Positions 1 through 6,989 of a stretch of DNA of 33,742 nucleotides are shown here, piece by piece. Position 1 is the first letter of the stretch. Each line of letters starts with the position of its first letter. The notes beneath the pieces are model-generated. The model did no database searches and was not told where the DNA came from. It saw only the letters and a list, made by a program, of their open reading frames with translations. The stretch is taken from positions 1 to 33,742 of the IMG/VR virus record IMGVR_UViG_3300025634_000007; one strand, written 5' to 3'. Source of the DNA: a virus. The position numbers and the translations under genes were made by a program.

Positions 1-2963
1 ATCAGCGTCGGGCGGCTGAACATCGCGTCCAGGCCGGAGCCATACCAGCCGTAGGCCTGCTCGTGCGCCCACGCGGCGATCGGGTCTCCGTACCTCTGGG
101 CGATGTAGTTGGCCATCGCCGTGGCCTGGCCCGCGTAGGTGGTCGAGTTCCCGCCGTACTGGGCGTACTCGGACGGCCCGTTAATGAACTGGGCCATGCC
201 GTAGGCCCCGCTGCTGGGGTTCGTCGCGGTCAGCGAGTAGCCGGCCTCGCGCATTTCCACGTTGTTCAGCGCGGCCCACTCGGCGGCACTCGTCCATCCG
301 TGCTTGGCCGCCGCTGATTTCAGGGCCGCGACGCCGCTGGCGTTCGATACGCCTCCGCTGCCCATCGCCCCGGCCGCGGCCGCGCCCGCCGCTGCCGCGG
401 CCGCGCCAGACGCCTTCTGGAAGACGCCCTGCGCCTGGGTCATCCCGATGCCCAGGCCGTTCATGATTTCCTTGCCGGCGTCGATGGCCCACTGCGGCGG
501 CGACTTGATGCCGAGGAACTTCAGGATCTGCCCGGGGATCCCCTTGATGAAGTTCCACACACTGCCGATGACGCTGGTCATCCCGGCGAGCAGCCCGTTG
601 ATGACCCCGGCGCCCCACCCGGTCAGGACGCTCCCGGCCGACCCGAGGGCGCTGGTGATCTTGCCGGGGATCGCCTTGAAGAAGTTCACCACGGTGTTAA
701 TCCCGTTGGTGACTTTGGTGACCGTATCGGACCAGACCAGGTTCCAGGCGTTCGCGATGTCGGTCCGGACGATCCCGAACGCGGTGACCGCGCCCGTCTG
801 CAGGGTGTGCCACCAGGTGGCGACGGTCCGCACGCCGTTGGTGACCTTGGTGACCGTGTCGGACCAGATCAGGCTCCAGGCGGTCGCCGCGCCGGACTTG
901 ACGGCGCCGAGCGCGACCAGGATGGCGTTCTTCAGGCTGTTGTAGCCGGCCTCGACGTCGTGGCCGCCCTGGATCGCCCGGCCGATCGTCTGGGTCCACG
1001 TCTTATTCCACGCGTCGATCGTGTTCGACATGATCTCGTTCATGACGGCGGCGATGTCATGGCGCCCGGTGTCAAAGTACCCGGCGAGGTCGTGGAACCC
1101 CTTCGCGGTGCGCGTGATCGTGTTGTTCCAGACCAGGTCCCAGTCCTGCTCAACGCCAGTGCCGAACGACGCGAACGCGTGACGCATGCTGTCGATCGAG
1201 GAGAGGAACTTGGTTTTCCACTGGGTGAAATCCTCGAACTTGCCGGTCGTGATCTTGCTGTACAGCTCGCCGATGGCCACGGCGATCAGGGCAGCACCGC
1301 CGACTACCGTCCCCAGCCCCACCCCCGCTCCGCCTGCGGCTGCTCCCTCACCTGCGCCTGCCGCCGCTCCGCCCTTGCCTGCGACTCCCGCGCCAGTCAT
1401 CGTGTCGGCCGCCCGCTGCATCGCGACCGCAGCGGCGCCCATCGTGTCGCCGGCCTTCTGCATCCCGGCCGCGCCGAGCTCGGCGACCGCGCCGCCGCTG
1501 AACAGCTTGCTGATCCACCCGGCCGCCAGCCCGACGAACTTGACCCCGACGGAGAACACGCCGAGCTTGTTCAGGATCAGCAGCGTCCCCGCCACGTCCG
1601 CCAGCGGCTTCGCGATCGACGCCGGCAGTTTCGCGACCCACCCGAAGAAATCCGAGATCAGCTTCAGCTCGAGCGTGCCCCCGGCGGACAGCCCCGGCGC
1701 GAGAGCCTTCAGCGCCCCGCCGATGTTCTTCAGCAGCCCCCCGACCACCGGGCCGTTGGTGCTGAACCAGTTCATGAACTTGGTGATGTCGTCGGCGGCC
1801 TTCTTGGAGCTCGACCACTTCAGCACCGCCGGTCCGAGGTCGCCGATCCACCCGACAGCCTTCTCGATCAGCGGGTTGAATTCCGGCAGCAGGATGACAA
1901 ACGACTTGACCAGGTCGATGATCGTGCCGCCGGCCGCACCGACCGCCTGGGAGCCGGTCCCGGCGATGAAATCCCGGAACGCCGTGAACGCCGGGGAGTT
2001 GATCAGCCCGTCGAACTGGACGCCGAGGTCCTTGATGACCGGGGACACTTTCGCGATGATCGGCCCCAGCTTGGAAGTCAGGTCGGTGACGGCCTTGAGC
2101 CACGGCTGCAGCGCCCCCGCCACCACGGGGGTCTGCGCGGCCTTCAGGTTCTGCCACCCGTTCGCCATGTCGCCGAGCTGCTTGGACAGGGCGATCTGCG
2201 CGGGGGACAGCTCGGAGTAGGCCAGGTTGATGGCCTTCTGCTCCGTCGCGTACGCCGTGGATTGCTTGGCACCCGCCGCGATCGCGGAGTTGTAGGTGTC
2301 CTGCGCGGTCTGGACGGCCTGCTCGGCGGTCAGCGCGGCGGACAGGACCGGCTTGGCGACGGCACCGAACGCGCCCACCGCCCCAGCCGCGGCGGCGAAC
2401 GCGCCAGCTATGCCGGCAGCGGCACCCACGGTCACCCCGGCCAGGGTGCCGGCGGCCGGGGCGAGCGCCAGCGCCGGGCCCAGCCACGCCGGACCGCCCC
2501 CGCCCTTCGCCGAGTCCGCGGCCTTCTGCAGCTTCTGCAGCGCGGAGTCGTCGACCGTGACCTTAACGTCCAGAGCCTTGTCGATCCGGGCGCCGGCCAC
2601 CTTGGCCTCGGCGTCCATGATGGCGAGTTTCGCCTTGTACGCCCGGTCGTCGATCTGTGCCGCGAACTGCGGGAACGTGGCCTTCAGCTTGTCGGCGCGC
2701 ACCCGGATGTCATCGAGCTTCGCCGTCGCTTTGGCGGTCAGGATCTGGACCTCGACCGGCTTAGCTGCCGCATCCGCGACGGACTTCAGGTCGGCGCGGA
2801 AAATCTGGAGCTTCGAGGTCGCTGCGGCGGAATCTACTTTCAAGGCATAAGTGGGGAAAGCCTTTTTCAAAGCCTCGGCCCGAGCGTCGATCGCGTCGAG
2901 CTTGGCCTTGGATTCAGCGTCGCCGGAGACGGACAGGTCGATCTCGACTGACTTGACAACCAA
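1..2963 (-). CDS. Tape measure protein, partial (3' end outside window)
   Basis: This frame stays open from a TTG at 2963 to the left edge, giving 987 codons without a stop. The N-terminal ~170 residues are charged and helical with repeated K/R-x-K-L-type segments. An Ala/Gly-rich hydrophobic stretch follows near residues 170-215, then amphipathic helices with many Trp, as in siphovirus tape measures that set tail length and line the tail tube. The last ~80 residues visible resemble a lytic transglycosylase (SLT-like) domain: E906 in MREAG, then NPSSGAYGMAQF and AAWAHEQAYGWYG. Such domains help cut peptidoglycan during DNA entry. The TTG start follows GGAGG by 9 nt, and a TGA lies in frame just upstream. 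The product identity is firm; the exact start is inferred. Confidence 0.93.
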   Translation of the reverse strand, partial: MVVKSVEIDLSVSGDAESKAKLDAIDARAEALKKAFPTYALKVDSAAATSKLQIFRADLKSVADAAAKPVEVQILTAKATAKLDDIRVRADKLKATFPQFAAQIDDRAYKAKLAIMDAEAKVAGARIDKALDVKVTVDDSALQKLQKAADSAKGGGGPAWLGPALALAPAAGTLAGVTVGAAAGIAGAFAAAAGAVGAFGAVAKPVLSAALTAEQAVQTAQDTYNSAIAAGAKQSTAYATEQKAINLAYSELSPAQIALSKQLGDMANGWQNLKAAQTPVVAGALQPWLKAVTDLTSKLGPIIAKVSPVIKDLGVQFDGLINSPAFTAFRDFIAGTGSQAVGAAGGTIIDLVKSFVILLPEFNPLIEKAVGWIGDLGPAVLKWSSSKKAADDITKFMNWFSTNGPVVGGLLKNIGGALKALAPGLSAGGTLELKLISDFFGWVAKLPASIAKPLADVAGTLLILNKLGVFSVGVKFVGLAAGWISKLFSGGAVAELGAAGMQKAGDTMGAAAVAMQRAADTMTGAGVAGKGGAAAGAGEGAAAGGAGVGLGTVVGGAALIAVAIGELYSKITTGKFEDFTQWKTKFLSSIDSMRHAFASFGTGVEQDWDLVWNNTITRTAKGFHDLAGYFDTGRHDIAAVMNEIMSNTIDAWNKTWTQTIGRAIQGGHDVEAGYNSLKNAILVALGAVKSGAATAWSLIWSDTVTKVTNGVRTVATWWHTLQTGAVTAFGIVRTDIANAWNLVWSDTVTKVTNGINTVVNFFKAIPGKITSALGSAGSVLTGWGAGVINGLLAGMTSVIGSVWNFIKGIPGQILKFLGIKSPPQWAIDAGKEIMNGLGIGMTQAQGVFQKASGAAAAAAGAAAAGAMGSGGVSNASGVAALKSAAAKHGWTSAAEWAALNNVEMREAGYSLTATNPSSGAYGMAQFINGPSEYAQYGGNSTTYAGQATAMANYIAQRYGDPIAAWAHEQAYGWYGSGLDAMFSRPTL

Positions 2964-2998
2964 GGTCAGGAACCTCCGGTCAGGTCAGTTGCTGCAGG

Positions 2999-3376
2999 TC
3001 AGTGATAGCCCAATTCCGCCGCCCAATCGTCAACGACGCCCGCGAAGATCTCGACCACCTGGTCCTCCGTGGCGTCAATCGCCTCCAGGAGGAAGGGTCG
3101 CGGGACCTGCCTCACCCAGGTCCATTTCTCCCGCGGCCCGTGCCCGTAGACAGGGTGGGCGATCGGCGCACCCGACTCGCGGCCCTCCATCGTGTAGGCC
3201 TGGGGCGCGGCACGCCCGCCCGCCGCGATGGTGATCCGCGACGCGCCGCCCTGCAACCGCACCGACGCCGGCACGCGTACCGACCAGCGGGCCGATGACG
3301 CCCGCGCGAAGTCGGCGACGGGCTGCGCGGCGAGCCGGAGCCGGTCGGCGAGGATGGCCTGGTCCGTTCCGGGCAT
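2999..3376 (-). CDS. HK97 gp10-like putative tail completion/minor tail protein
   Basis: This 125-residue protein lies directly upstream of the tape measure gene. The ATG at 3376 is preceded by AGAGG at a good distance. The C-terminal half has the pattern HPVYGHGPREKWTW followed by RPFLLEAI and a final helix. That pattern is typical of HK97 gp10-like and related minor structural proteins, which act at the head-tail joint or tail end. Such proteins normally sit in the connector module before the tail tube gene, so the position after the chaperone is unusual. The family assignment rests on this pattern only. A minor tail protein of unknown role is the alternative. Confidence 0.6.
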   Translation of the reverse strand: MPGTDQAILADRLRLAAQPVADFARASSARWSVRVPASVRLQGGASRITIAAGGRAAPQAYTMEGRESGAPIAHPVYGHGPREKWTWVRQVPRPFLLEAIDATEDQVVEIFAGVVDDWAAELGYH

Positions 3377-3401
3377 CGCGGGCACCTCTCGCTTGCGTTC
3401 G

Positions 3402-3419
3402 TGGTACCAAGCTGGTACC
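3402..3419. promoter_or_regulatory. Tandem TGGTACC operator-like repeat
   Basis: Two direct copies of TGGTACC (3402-3408 and 3413-3419) are spaced 11 bp apart, one helical turn. Each contains the palindrome GGTACC. They sit between the divergent starts of the gp10-like gene (3376) and the plus-strand cluster (3450). A possible -10 hexamer TATCAT for the plus strand is at 3427-3432, with no good -35. Ribbon-helix-helix dimers commonly bind tandem short sites one turn apart, and the second plus-strand gene encodes such a protein. Autoregulation is therefore a reasonable inference. Confidence 0.45.
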
Positions 3420-3449
3420 GTTCGGGTATCATCTAGAGAGGGAGACGCC

Positions 3450-3629
3450 ATGAACGAGCAAGAGCGCCAGGCGGCAGTCCGGCGCGTCATCGCACGTGGC
3501 AGCGACCCGGAAGCCATCGCGGAAGCCGAGGGCGACTTCGGTCCAGAGGGCACCTTCCGGCTGGACGGCTGCACCTGCTCGCCGGTTCGCGGTTCGCACC
3601 GGCCGTCCTGTCCCTGGAACGCCCGGTGA
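3450..3629 (+). CDS. Small Cys-containing protein of unknown function, first gene of the plus-strand cluster
   Basis: This is a 59-residue protein on the strand opposite to the late operon. The ATG at 3450 follows a purine-rich GAGAGGGAG Shine-Dalgarno sequence. The N-terminal half is charged and helical (MNEQERQAAVRRVIARG). The C-terminal half has three Cys and a His (CTCSPVRGSHRPSC) and could bind a metal. Its TGA overlaps the GTG start of the next gene, which implies translational coupling. I do not recognise the family. The strong ribosome site and coupling support a real gene. Confidence 0.6.
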   Translation: MNEQERQAAVRRVIARGSDPEAIAEAEGDFGPEGTFRLDGCTCSPVRGSHRPSCPWNAR

Positions 3630-3772
3630 GCACCTTCAGCATGCGCCTGGACGATGACCTCGAAGCTGAGGTCGTCGCCTGGGCCAAGCACCACGGCCTC
3701 AGCAAGTCCTCCGCCATCCGCATCCTGCTGCGGATGGCGCTTGAAGAACGAGCAAGTCATGAGAACCGCTAG
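3626..3772 (+). CDS. Ribbon-helix-helix (CopG/Arc-like) DNA-binding protein
   Basis: This 48-residue protein starts at a GTG that overlaps the stop of the upstream gene (GTGA). A short beta strand (FSMRLDDDLEAEV) is followed by two helices with HHGLSKSSAIRILLRMALEE between and within them. This is the classic ribbon-helix-helix layout of small dimeric repressors such as CopG/Arc. It probably controls its own cluster through the TGGTACC repeats upstream of 3450. The gene ends inside the start of the downstream lipoprotein gene, so the three genes form one transcription unit. Confidence 0.75.
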   Translation: MSTFSMRLDDDLEAEVVAWAKHHGLSKSSAIRILLRMALEERASHENR

Positions 3773-4109
3773 ACCCCTGGCCGTCCTGGCGATCGCCGTG
3801 ACAGCCCTGGCCCTGGCCGCGTGCGGCGGCACGTCCGCGCCGCCCGGCCAGGCCGCTAACGTCATCGTCTGCCAGCACTACAAGGTGCAGCGCGCCACCG
3901 TGAAGAACCTCGCCGAGCCGACCGTGGCCGACGCGGTGAAGTTCAGGGGATGGGTCGCGGTCGACGCCGCGCAAGCCACCCCGGGTACTGCGGTGGCCCG
4001 CGACCTGGGCGTCATGGCCACCGCGCAGACCGCCGACGCCGCGTACTACGCCGCCTCCGGCCGGGTGCTGGCCGACTGCACCGCGCTCGGCGTCACCTTC
4101 CAGCCGTGA
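3759..4109 (+). CDS. Small secreted lipoprotein
   Basis: This 116-residue protein starts at ATG 3759 and overlaps the regulator gene by 14 nt; GAAGAACGAG acts as its ribosome site. It begins with MRTAR and a hydrophobic segment (PLAVLAIAVTALALAAC) that ends in the lipobox LAAC at about residue 22. It should be lipid-anchored on the outer face of the cytoplasmic membrane. The mature part has two more Cys and several helices (VKNLAEPTVADAV). Phage lipoproteins expressed apart from late genes often block superinfection, as with Ltp of Streptococcus phage TP-J34. That role is an inference here. Similar Streptomyces lipoproteins of unknown function also exist. Confidence 0.75.
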   Translation: MRTARPLAVLAIAVTALALAACGGTSAPPGQAANVIVCQHYKVQRATVKNLAEPTVADAVKFRGWVAVDAAQATPGTAVARDLGVMATAQTADAAYYAASGRVLADCTALGVTFQP

Positions 4110-4279
4110 GGATCAGGCGGCGGCGGACGTGGAAGCCGCTGATCGGGCGCCTGTGGTTTCCCGGGCGCCCGCGCCGTTCCCGGCCGGGCGAGTGGGCCGA
4201 GGAAGACGTCACCGCTGCCCCTTCTCCGCGGCGGCCCGGTCTTCGGCCTCGACCTGATACCAGGCCATCCACTCCGTAA
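4106..4279 (+). CDS. Possible Arg-rich small protein after the lipoprotein
   Basis: A GTG at 4106 overlaps the lipoprotein stop (GTGA) and opens 57 codons. The product is strongly basic (VRIRRRRTWKPLIGRLWF) with a Pro/Arg-rich tail. Its last ~70 bases lie antisense to the end of the tail assembly chaperone, which makes the C-terminus suspect. Coupling to the upstream gene is the only positive evidence, so it may not be expressed. Confidence 0.28.
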   Translation: MRIRRRRTWKPLIGRLWFPGRPRRSRPGEWAEEDVTAAPSPRRPGLRPRPDTRPSTP

Positions 4280-4753
4280 GCTCGGCTGACGAGATGCGGC
4301 CGAGGAGTTCTTCGACGGTCATGCTGAGCTCGCGGGCTAGGCCGAAGCAGAATCTCCTGACGGGGCGGTCTCGGAGGCTTTTCCCATCTCGTCCAGTGCG
4401 CCCTTGTTTATGCCGGACAGCCGGGCCGCCACGTCCCACACCCGGTCCAGCGCGGCGGCGGACAGCTCACCGAGCGCGGCGACATCGCGCTGGGTGAACA
4501 GAGGCTCGCCGTCCTCGCCGACGATGGTCCAGGCGGCGAGCTTGGCCCGGGCGTTCGCCACGTCGGGCACCATCTGGCCGCCGCGCTGCACGGCCATCGA
4601 CGCTTCCCATTCATCACGCTCACGTCCTCGCAACTCCCGCACCAGCACCACGTCCGAGCCGCTGGCCGGGTCGGCCCATTCCGGAACCCTTACCTCCTCG
4701 GTGCGCAGTGCGGAGGCCTTCAGGATCGCGTCCCGGCCGAGGTAGGAGCCCAA
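4209..4753 (-). CDS. Tail assembly chaperone, long form made by -1 frameshift (gpGT-like)
   Basis: The long product joins two overlapping frames. Translation starts at 4753, slips back one base at GGGAAAA (base 4379 read twice) and ends at 4209, giving 181 residues. After the slip the sequence runs SLRDRPVRRFCFGLAREL, then MTVEELLGRISSAELTEWMAWY. This is the typical C-terminal part of siphovirus chaperones between the major tail and tape measure genes. In lambda the G and GT proteins coat the tape measure during tail tube assembly. Gene position, slippery site and the family match of both halves agree. The ratio of the two forms cannot be seen from sequence. Confidence 0.85.
4337..4753 (-). 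CDS. Tail assembly chaperone, short form (gpG-like)
   Basis: The unshifted product is 138 residues. It starts at TTG 4753, weakly supported by AAAGG upstream, and begins in the way of this family (LGRDAILKA, then VRVPEW and VRELRGRERDEWEAS). The start overlaps the end of the HNH gene at 4720, which suggests that the nuclease gene was inserted directly in front of it. The final residues after GGAAAA (ASETAPSGDSASA) are low complexity, as expected of a tail used only when no frameshift occurs. Confidence 0.82.
   Translation of the reverse strand: MGSYLGRDAILKASALRTEEVRVPEWADPASGSDVVLVRELRGRERDEWEASMAVQRGGQMVPDVANARAKLAAWTIVGEDGEPLFTQRDVAALGELSAAALDRVWDVAARLSGINKGALDEMGKASETAPSGDSASA
4379..4385 (-). 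promoter_or_regulatory. Programmed -1 ribosomal frameshift site GGGAAAA
   Basis: On the minus strand the heptamer GGGAAAA lies in the correct phase: G from ATG, then GGA, then AAA. It matches X_XXY_YYZ and is followed by an open -1 frame encoding the conserved chaperone C-terminus. The zero frame stops 42 bases later at 4337. Confidence 0.85.
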
Positions 4754-5217
4754 GTTATTTCGCCTTTCGCGTGGTCAAGGATGCAATGCTCGCCCCTGCC
4801 CTTGCTTTGATTGCAGCGTCGGCAGAGCGTCTGATAGCCGGGCGGGAAACCCTGCTTGACCAGCCAGAAATAGAAGGTGTTGCCCGCGCGGCCCTGCGAG
4901 TGGCCGAATAGTGCCTCACGGTGCCGCTTGCCGTTGCCGTCGACGTGATCGATGCTCGGGTTTTCCGTCGTGCCGCAGCAGGCACAGGACCAGCCGTAGT
5001 GGTCGAAAACCTGCGATCTGTGACTGCCCTGATATTTACGCTTACCCTCAGCCGCTGGCCGGCGGTGGGTTTCGTAGTAGCTGCGCGACCGCGAACAGGT
5101 GCAGTCCCGGCAGTCATTTCTGCGTCCGTCAGGCGCGCCGTCTCCGCGGCGGTAGAAATCATCCAGCGGTTTGACCTGGCCGCATACGACGCAGCGTTTC
5201 GTGGCAATATCAGGCAT
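4720..5217 (-). CDS. HNH homing-type endonuclease between major tail protein and chaperone
   Basis: This 165-residue protein starts at ATG 5217 after AAGGTGAG. The N-terminal zinc-binding region has C9-x2-C12 and C36-x2-C39. The HNH nuclease part has C77/C79/C80, the metal-binding D89-H90 in IDHVDGNG, and C131-x2-C134-N135 in CRRCNQSKG. Free-standing HNH nucleases of this type act as selfish elements in phage genomes. Its 3' end overlaps the chaperone start by about 34 bases, so it appears tightly packed into an existing tail operon. All expected catalytic and zinc residues are present. Confidence 0.9.
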   Translation of the reverse strand: MPDIATKRCVVCGQVKPLDDFYRRGDGAPDGRRNDCRDCTCSRSRSYYETHRRPAAEGKRKYQGSHRSQVFDHYGWSCACCGTTENPSIDHVDGNGKRHREALFGHSQGRAGNTFYFWLVKQGFPPGYQTLCRRCNQSKGRGEHCILDHAKGEITWAPTSAGTRS

Positions 5218-5301
5218 GGCTCACCTTCAGGCTTAGCGGCTAGGTGGGTCTGGGGCCGTCCGGCATTCACCCGGGCGGCTCCTCCTATTATTGCAGGTCA
5301 G

Positions 5302-5781
5302 CTAAGGGATAAGGACGTTGTTGGCCGGAACTTTGGTGATACTGAAGCTCACGTCGACGAGTTCTGCGGCCGTCATGTTGCCGTTCACTGCGCTGGCGGT
5401 GACCGTCGCCGGGAAAATGTCCATTCGCTGCCCCGTGACATCACCCTCCCAGAGGAGCACCACGAATCCGATGGTGCCGCGGGGTAGCGTCAGCCGGATG
5501 TCGCTGCTGGTGTTGGTCGCGTAGATCGACAGGGAGCAGGATGCGGCGGTGATCGCGCCGGGGATCTCGGAGGTGAACCGGCTGGACAGGTCCGGCGTGG
5601 GGGTCGTCGCGCTCGTGACGGTGAACCCGGTGACGGCGGCGACCTCATTGGACAGGTCGATGCCGGCGTTCAGCTCGGCGCGGAGCGGCGCGGTGTAGGT
5701 CGCGATCGTGGTGACCCAGTAGATCTTCCGCGTACCTGGCGGTATGTAGCGGATTGTCGGCGTCAGCGGCGTGGGGGGCAT
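5302..5781 (-). CDS. Major tail (tube) protein
   Basis: This is a 159-residue beta-rich protein with ATG 5781 after GAGGAG, two bases from the upstream stop. It lies just before the chaperone/tape measure pair, the canonical place for the tail tube subunit. Features common in actinophage major tail proteins include RYIPPGTRKIYWV near the start, LRAELNAGIDLSNEV, and a central SSRFTSEIPG. It should polymerise around the tape measure protein to form the tail tube. The assignment rests on position plus family resemblance. Confidence 0.85.
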   Translation of the reverse strand: MPPTPLTPTIRYIPPGTRKIYWVTTIATYTAPLRAELNAGIDLSNEVAAVTGFTVTSATTPTPDLSSRFTSEIPGAITAASCSLSIYATNTSSDIRLTLPRGTIGFVVLLWEGDVTGQRMDIFPATVTASAVNGNMTAAELVDVSFSITKVPANNVLIP

Positions 5782-6030
5782 TTACTTCTCCTCGCTGGTT
5801 CCGGCCTCGTCGGCCTGCTCCGCAGCTTCGGCCGCCTTGGCGGCCTTGGCCTGGGCCCTGGTCACCGGCGGCGGCTCCGGCACAGGTTCCGGCGCGGGCA
5901 CCTCGTCCTCGCCGAGCAGCCGCCACCCGCCCGCGTAATGCTGGGAGAGGGAGGCCCGGTGCACGCGGCCGGTGCCGCCGGTCTCCGGGTGGATGATCGT
6001 CACCCAGTCGGCCTGGTCGGGTTCGCTCAT
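5782..6030 (-). CDS. Small conserved phage protein with acidic/Ala tail
   Basis: This 82-residue protein starts at ATG 6030 after AAGGAG. The N-terminal half (WVTIIHPETGGTGRVHRASL, then GGWRLL) is a short beta domain found repeatedly in actinophage structural operons. The C-terminal half is Pro/Glu/Ala rich and probably disordered. It is translated directly before the major tail protein. Related short domains occur at 16640 and perhaps 13316-13630. Its function is unknown; a minor neck or tail component is possible. Confidence 0.75.
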   Translation of the reverse strand: MSEPDQADWVTIIHPETGGTGRVHRASLSQHYAGGWRLLGEDEVPAPEPVPEPPPVTRAQAKAAKAAEAAEQADEAGTSEEK

Positions 6031-6042
6031 GGCCCCTGCTCC

Positions 6043-6393
6043 TTAGCTGCTGATGGCGACGACAGCGCCGCTGATCGTGCCCGCCGCGACGTCGAACGTG
6101 GCGAGACCGGTGACCGGGTCGCCGTAGACGAGGGAGACCAGCGGGATGATGGTGACGGCGCCGATCGTGGCCGGCAGCGTCACCGTCCGGTTGGGGATGA
6201 CCAGGCCGTCGAACGTGGTGGCGGCCGGCACGTGCATCGTGATGATGCAGGTGGCGGCGGCGCCGTTGATGAGCATGAGCCCGAGGCCGGAGCCGCAGGG
6301 CGCCGTGTTGCCGCTGACGCCGCCCAGCCCGGTGGTGAGGGTTACCGGGTTCAGCCCGGCGTGCGGCGCGACCTGCGATGTGAGAGCCGCCAT
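6043..6393 (-). CDS. Beta-rich virion-associated protein, function unknown
   Basis: This is a 116-residue protein. ATG 6393 was preferred over a GTG six bases upstream because GGAGGTG sits just before the ATG. The sequence is rich in Thr, Val, Gly and Ala (HAGLNPVTLTTGLGG, later FDGLVIPNRTVTLP), consistent with an all-beta domain. It has no charged clusters or membrane segments. It lies between the tail terminator and major tail genes, so a tail or decoration role is likely. I do not recognise the family. Confidence 0.7.
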   Translation of the reverse strand: MAALTSQVAPHAGLNPVTLTTGLGGVSGNTAPCGSGLGLMLINGAAATCIITMHVPAATTFDGLVIPNRTVTLPATIGAVTIIPLVSLVYGDPVTGLATFDVAAGTISGAVVAISS

Positions 6394-6523
6394 GGGCACC
6401 TCCGGGTTGAGTGGTGGCGAGTAAGATCAGAACTGCGGGGTGGCGAGTGCGGCCGTTTGAGGATGGCGAGTCTGTGGCCATCCGAGGTCCCGGGAGTTGA
6501 GCCCCGGCGCCCCGCCCCGTCGG
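6394..6523. other. Non-coding spacer with three TGGCGAGT repeats
   Basis: This 130-base gap has no convincing ORF. TGGCGAGT occurs at 6415-6422, 6441-6448 and 6464-6471. No clear promoter or terminator is visible. Confidence 0.45.
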
Positions 6524-6985
6524 TCAGCGGGTGGTGTACGCGTCGCAGGTGACAGGAAAGACGATCCTGGCGAGCGCCCCCCGCGTCGTCTGCTGCTGCG
6601 TCAGCGACCCCATCCCGGGCACCGCGCGCAGCACCTTGCCGCCGAGCGTGTGATCAACGGCGATCGCCGCGCCGCACGCCGCATGCAGCTGGTAGGCCCG
6701 GGTCCGCGCCGCGCCGATGTCGCCGTCCGGGTCGATGACCTCGGCGGTGCACATGACGGCGTACCGTTCCCGGTCGGGCCCGGTGCCCAGTCCTTCGGGG
6801 GTGGAGGTGCCGGTGACGACATTCTGGTTCTGGCTGGGCGTGTAGCCGACCGCGACGCCTTCCACGGCTTCGAGGGCGGTGAGCTGCCAGCCGTCCCGGA
6901 CCTGCGTCGCGGCCAGCGCGGGCGCGGCCGTGAACGCGGCGACCAGCGCGGCGATCGCGGCGGGGACGGATGAGGAGTAGGTCAC
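6524..6985 (-). CDS. Putative tail terminator / tail completion protein
   Basis: This 153-residue protein starts at GTG 6985, four bases after the upstream stop. The layout (N-terminal helix PAAIAALVAAFTAAPAL, a middle strand RERYAVMCTAEV, then helix GAARTRAYQLHAACGAAI and a final strand) fits lambda gpU-like or HK97-type tail terminator proteins. These cap the tail tube and join it to the head. The order adaptor, terminator, major tail protein supports this. The call is based on fold-like pattern and position rather than a specific motif. Confidence 0.6.
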   Translation of the reverse strand: MTYSSSVPAAIAALVAAFTAAPALAATQVRDGWQLTALEAVEGVAVGYTPSQNQNVVTGTSTPEGLGTGPDRERYAVMCTAEVIDPDGDIGAARTRAYQLHAACGAAIAVDHTLGGKVLRAVPGMGSLTQQQTTRGALARIVFPVTCDAYTTR

Positions 6986-6989
6986 CCGG

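Noticed and set aside
807-2951. 714-codon open frame on the plus strand
   Set aside because: It lies antisense to the tape measure gene. Its Arg/Asp/Gly-rich product has no domain pattern; the minus frame encodes a coherent tape measure with a lysozyme-like domain.
3393-3432. Standard promoter TTGCGT/TATCAT for the plus-strand cluster
   Set aside because: The spacing of 28 bases is too long for a normal sigma70 promoter; only the -10-like element is kept as a possibility.
4755-5270. 171-codon minus-strand ORF starting after AGGAGG near 5290
   Set aside because: It overlaps the HNH gene in a shifted frame and encodes Arg/Ala/Thr-rich sequence. The good ribosome site may be a relic of the gene order before HNH insertion.
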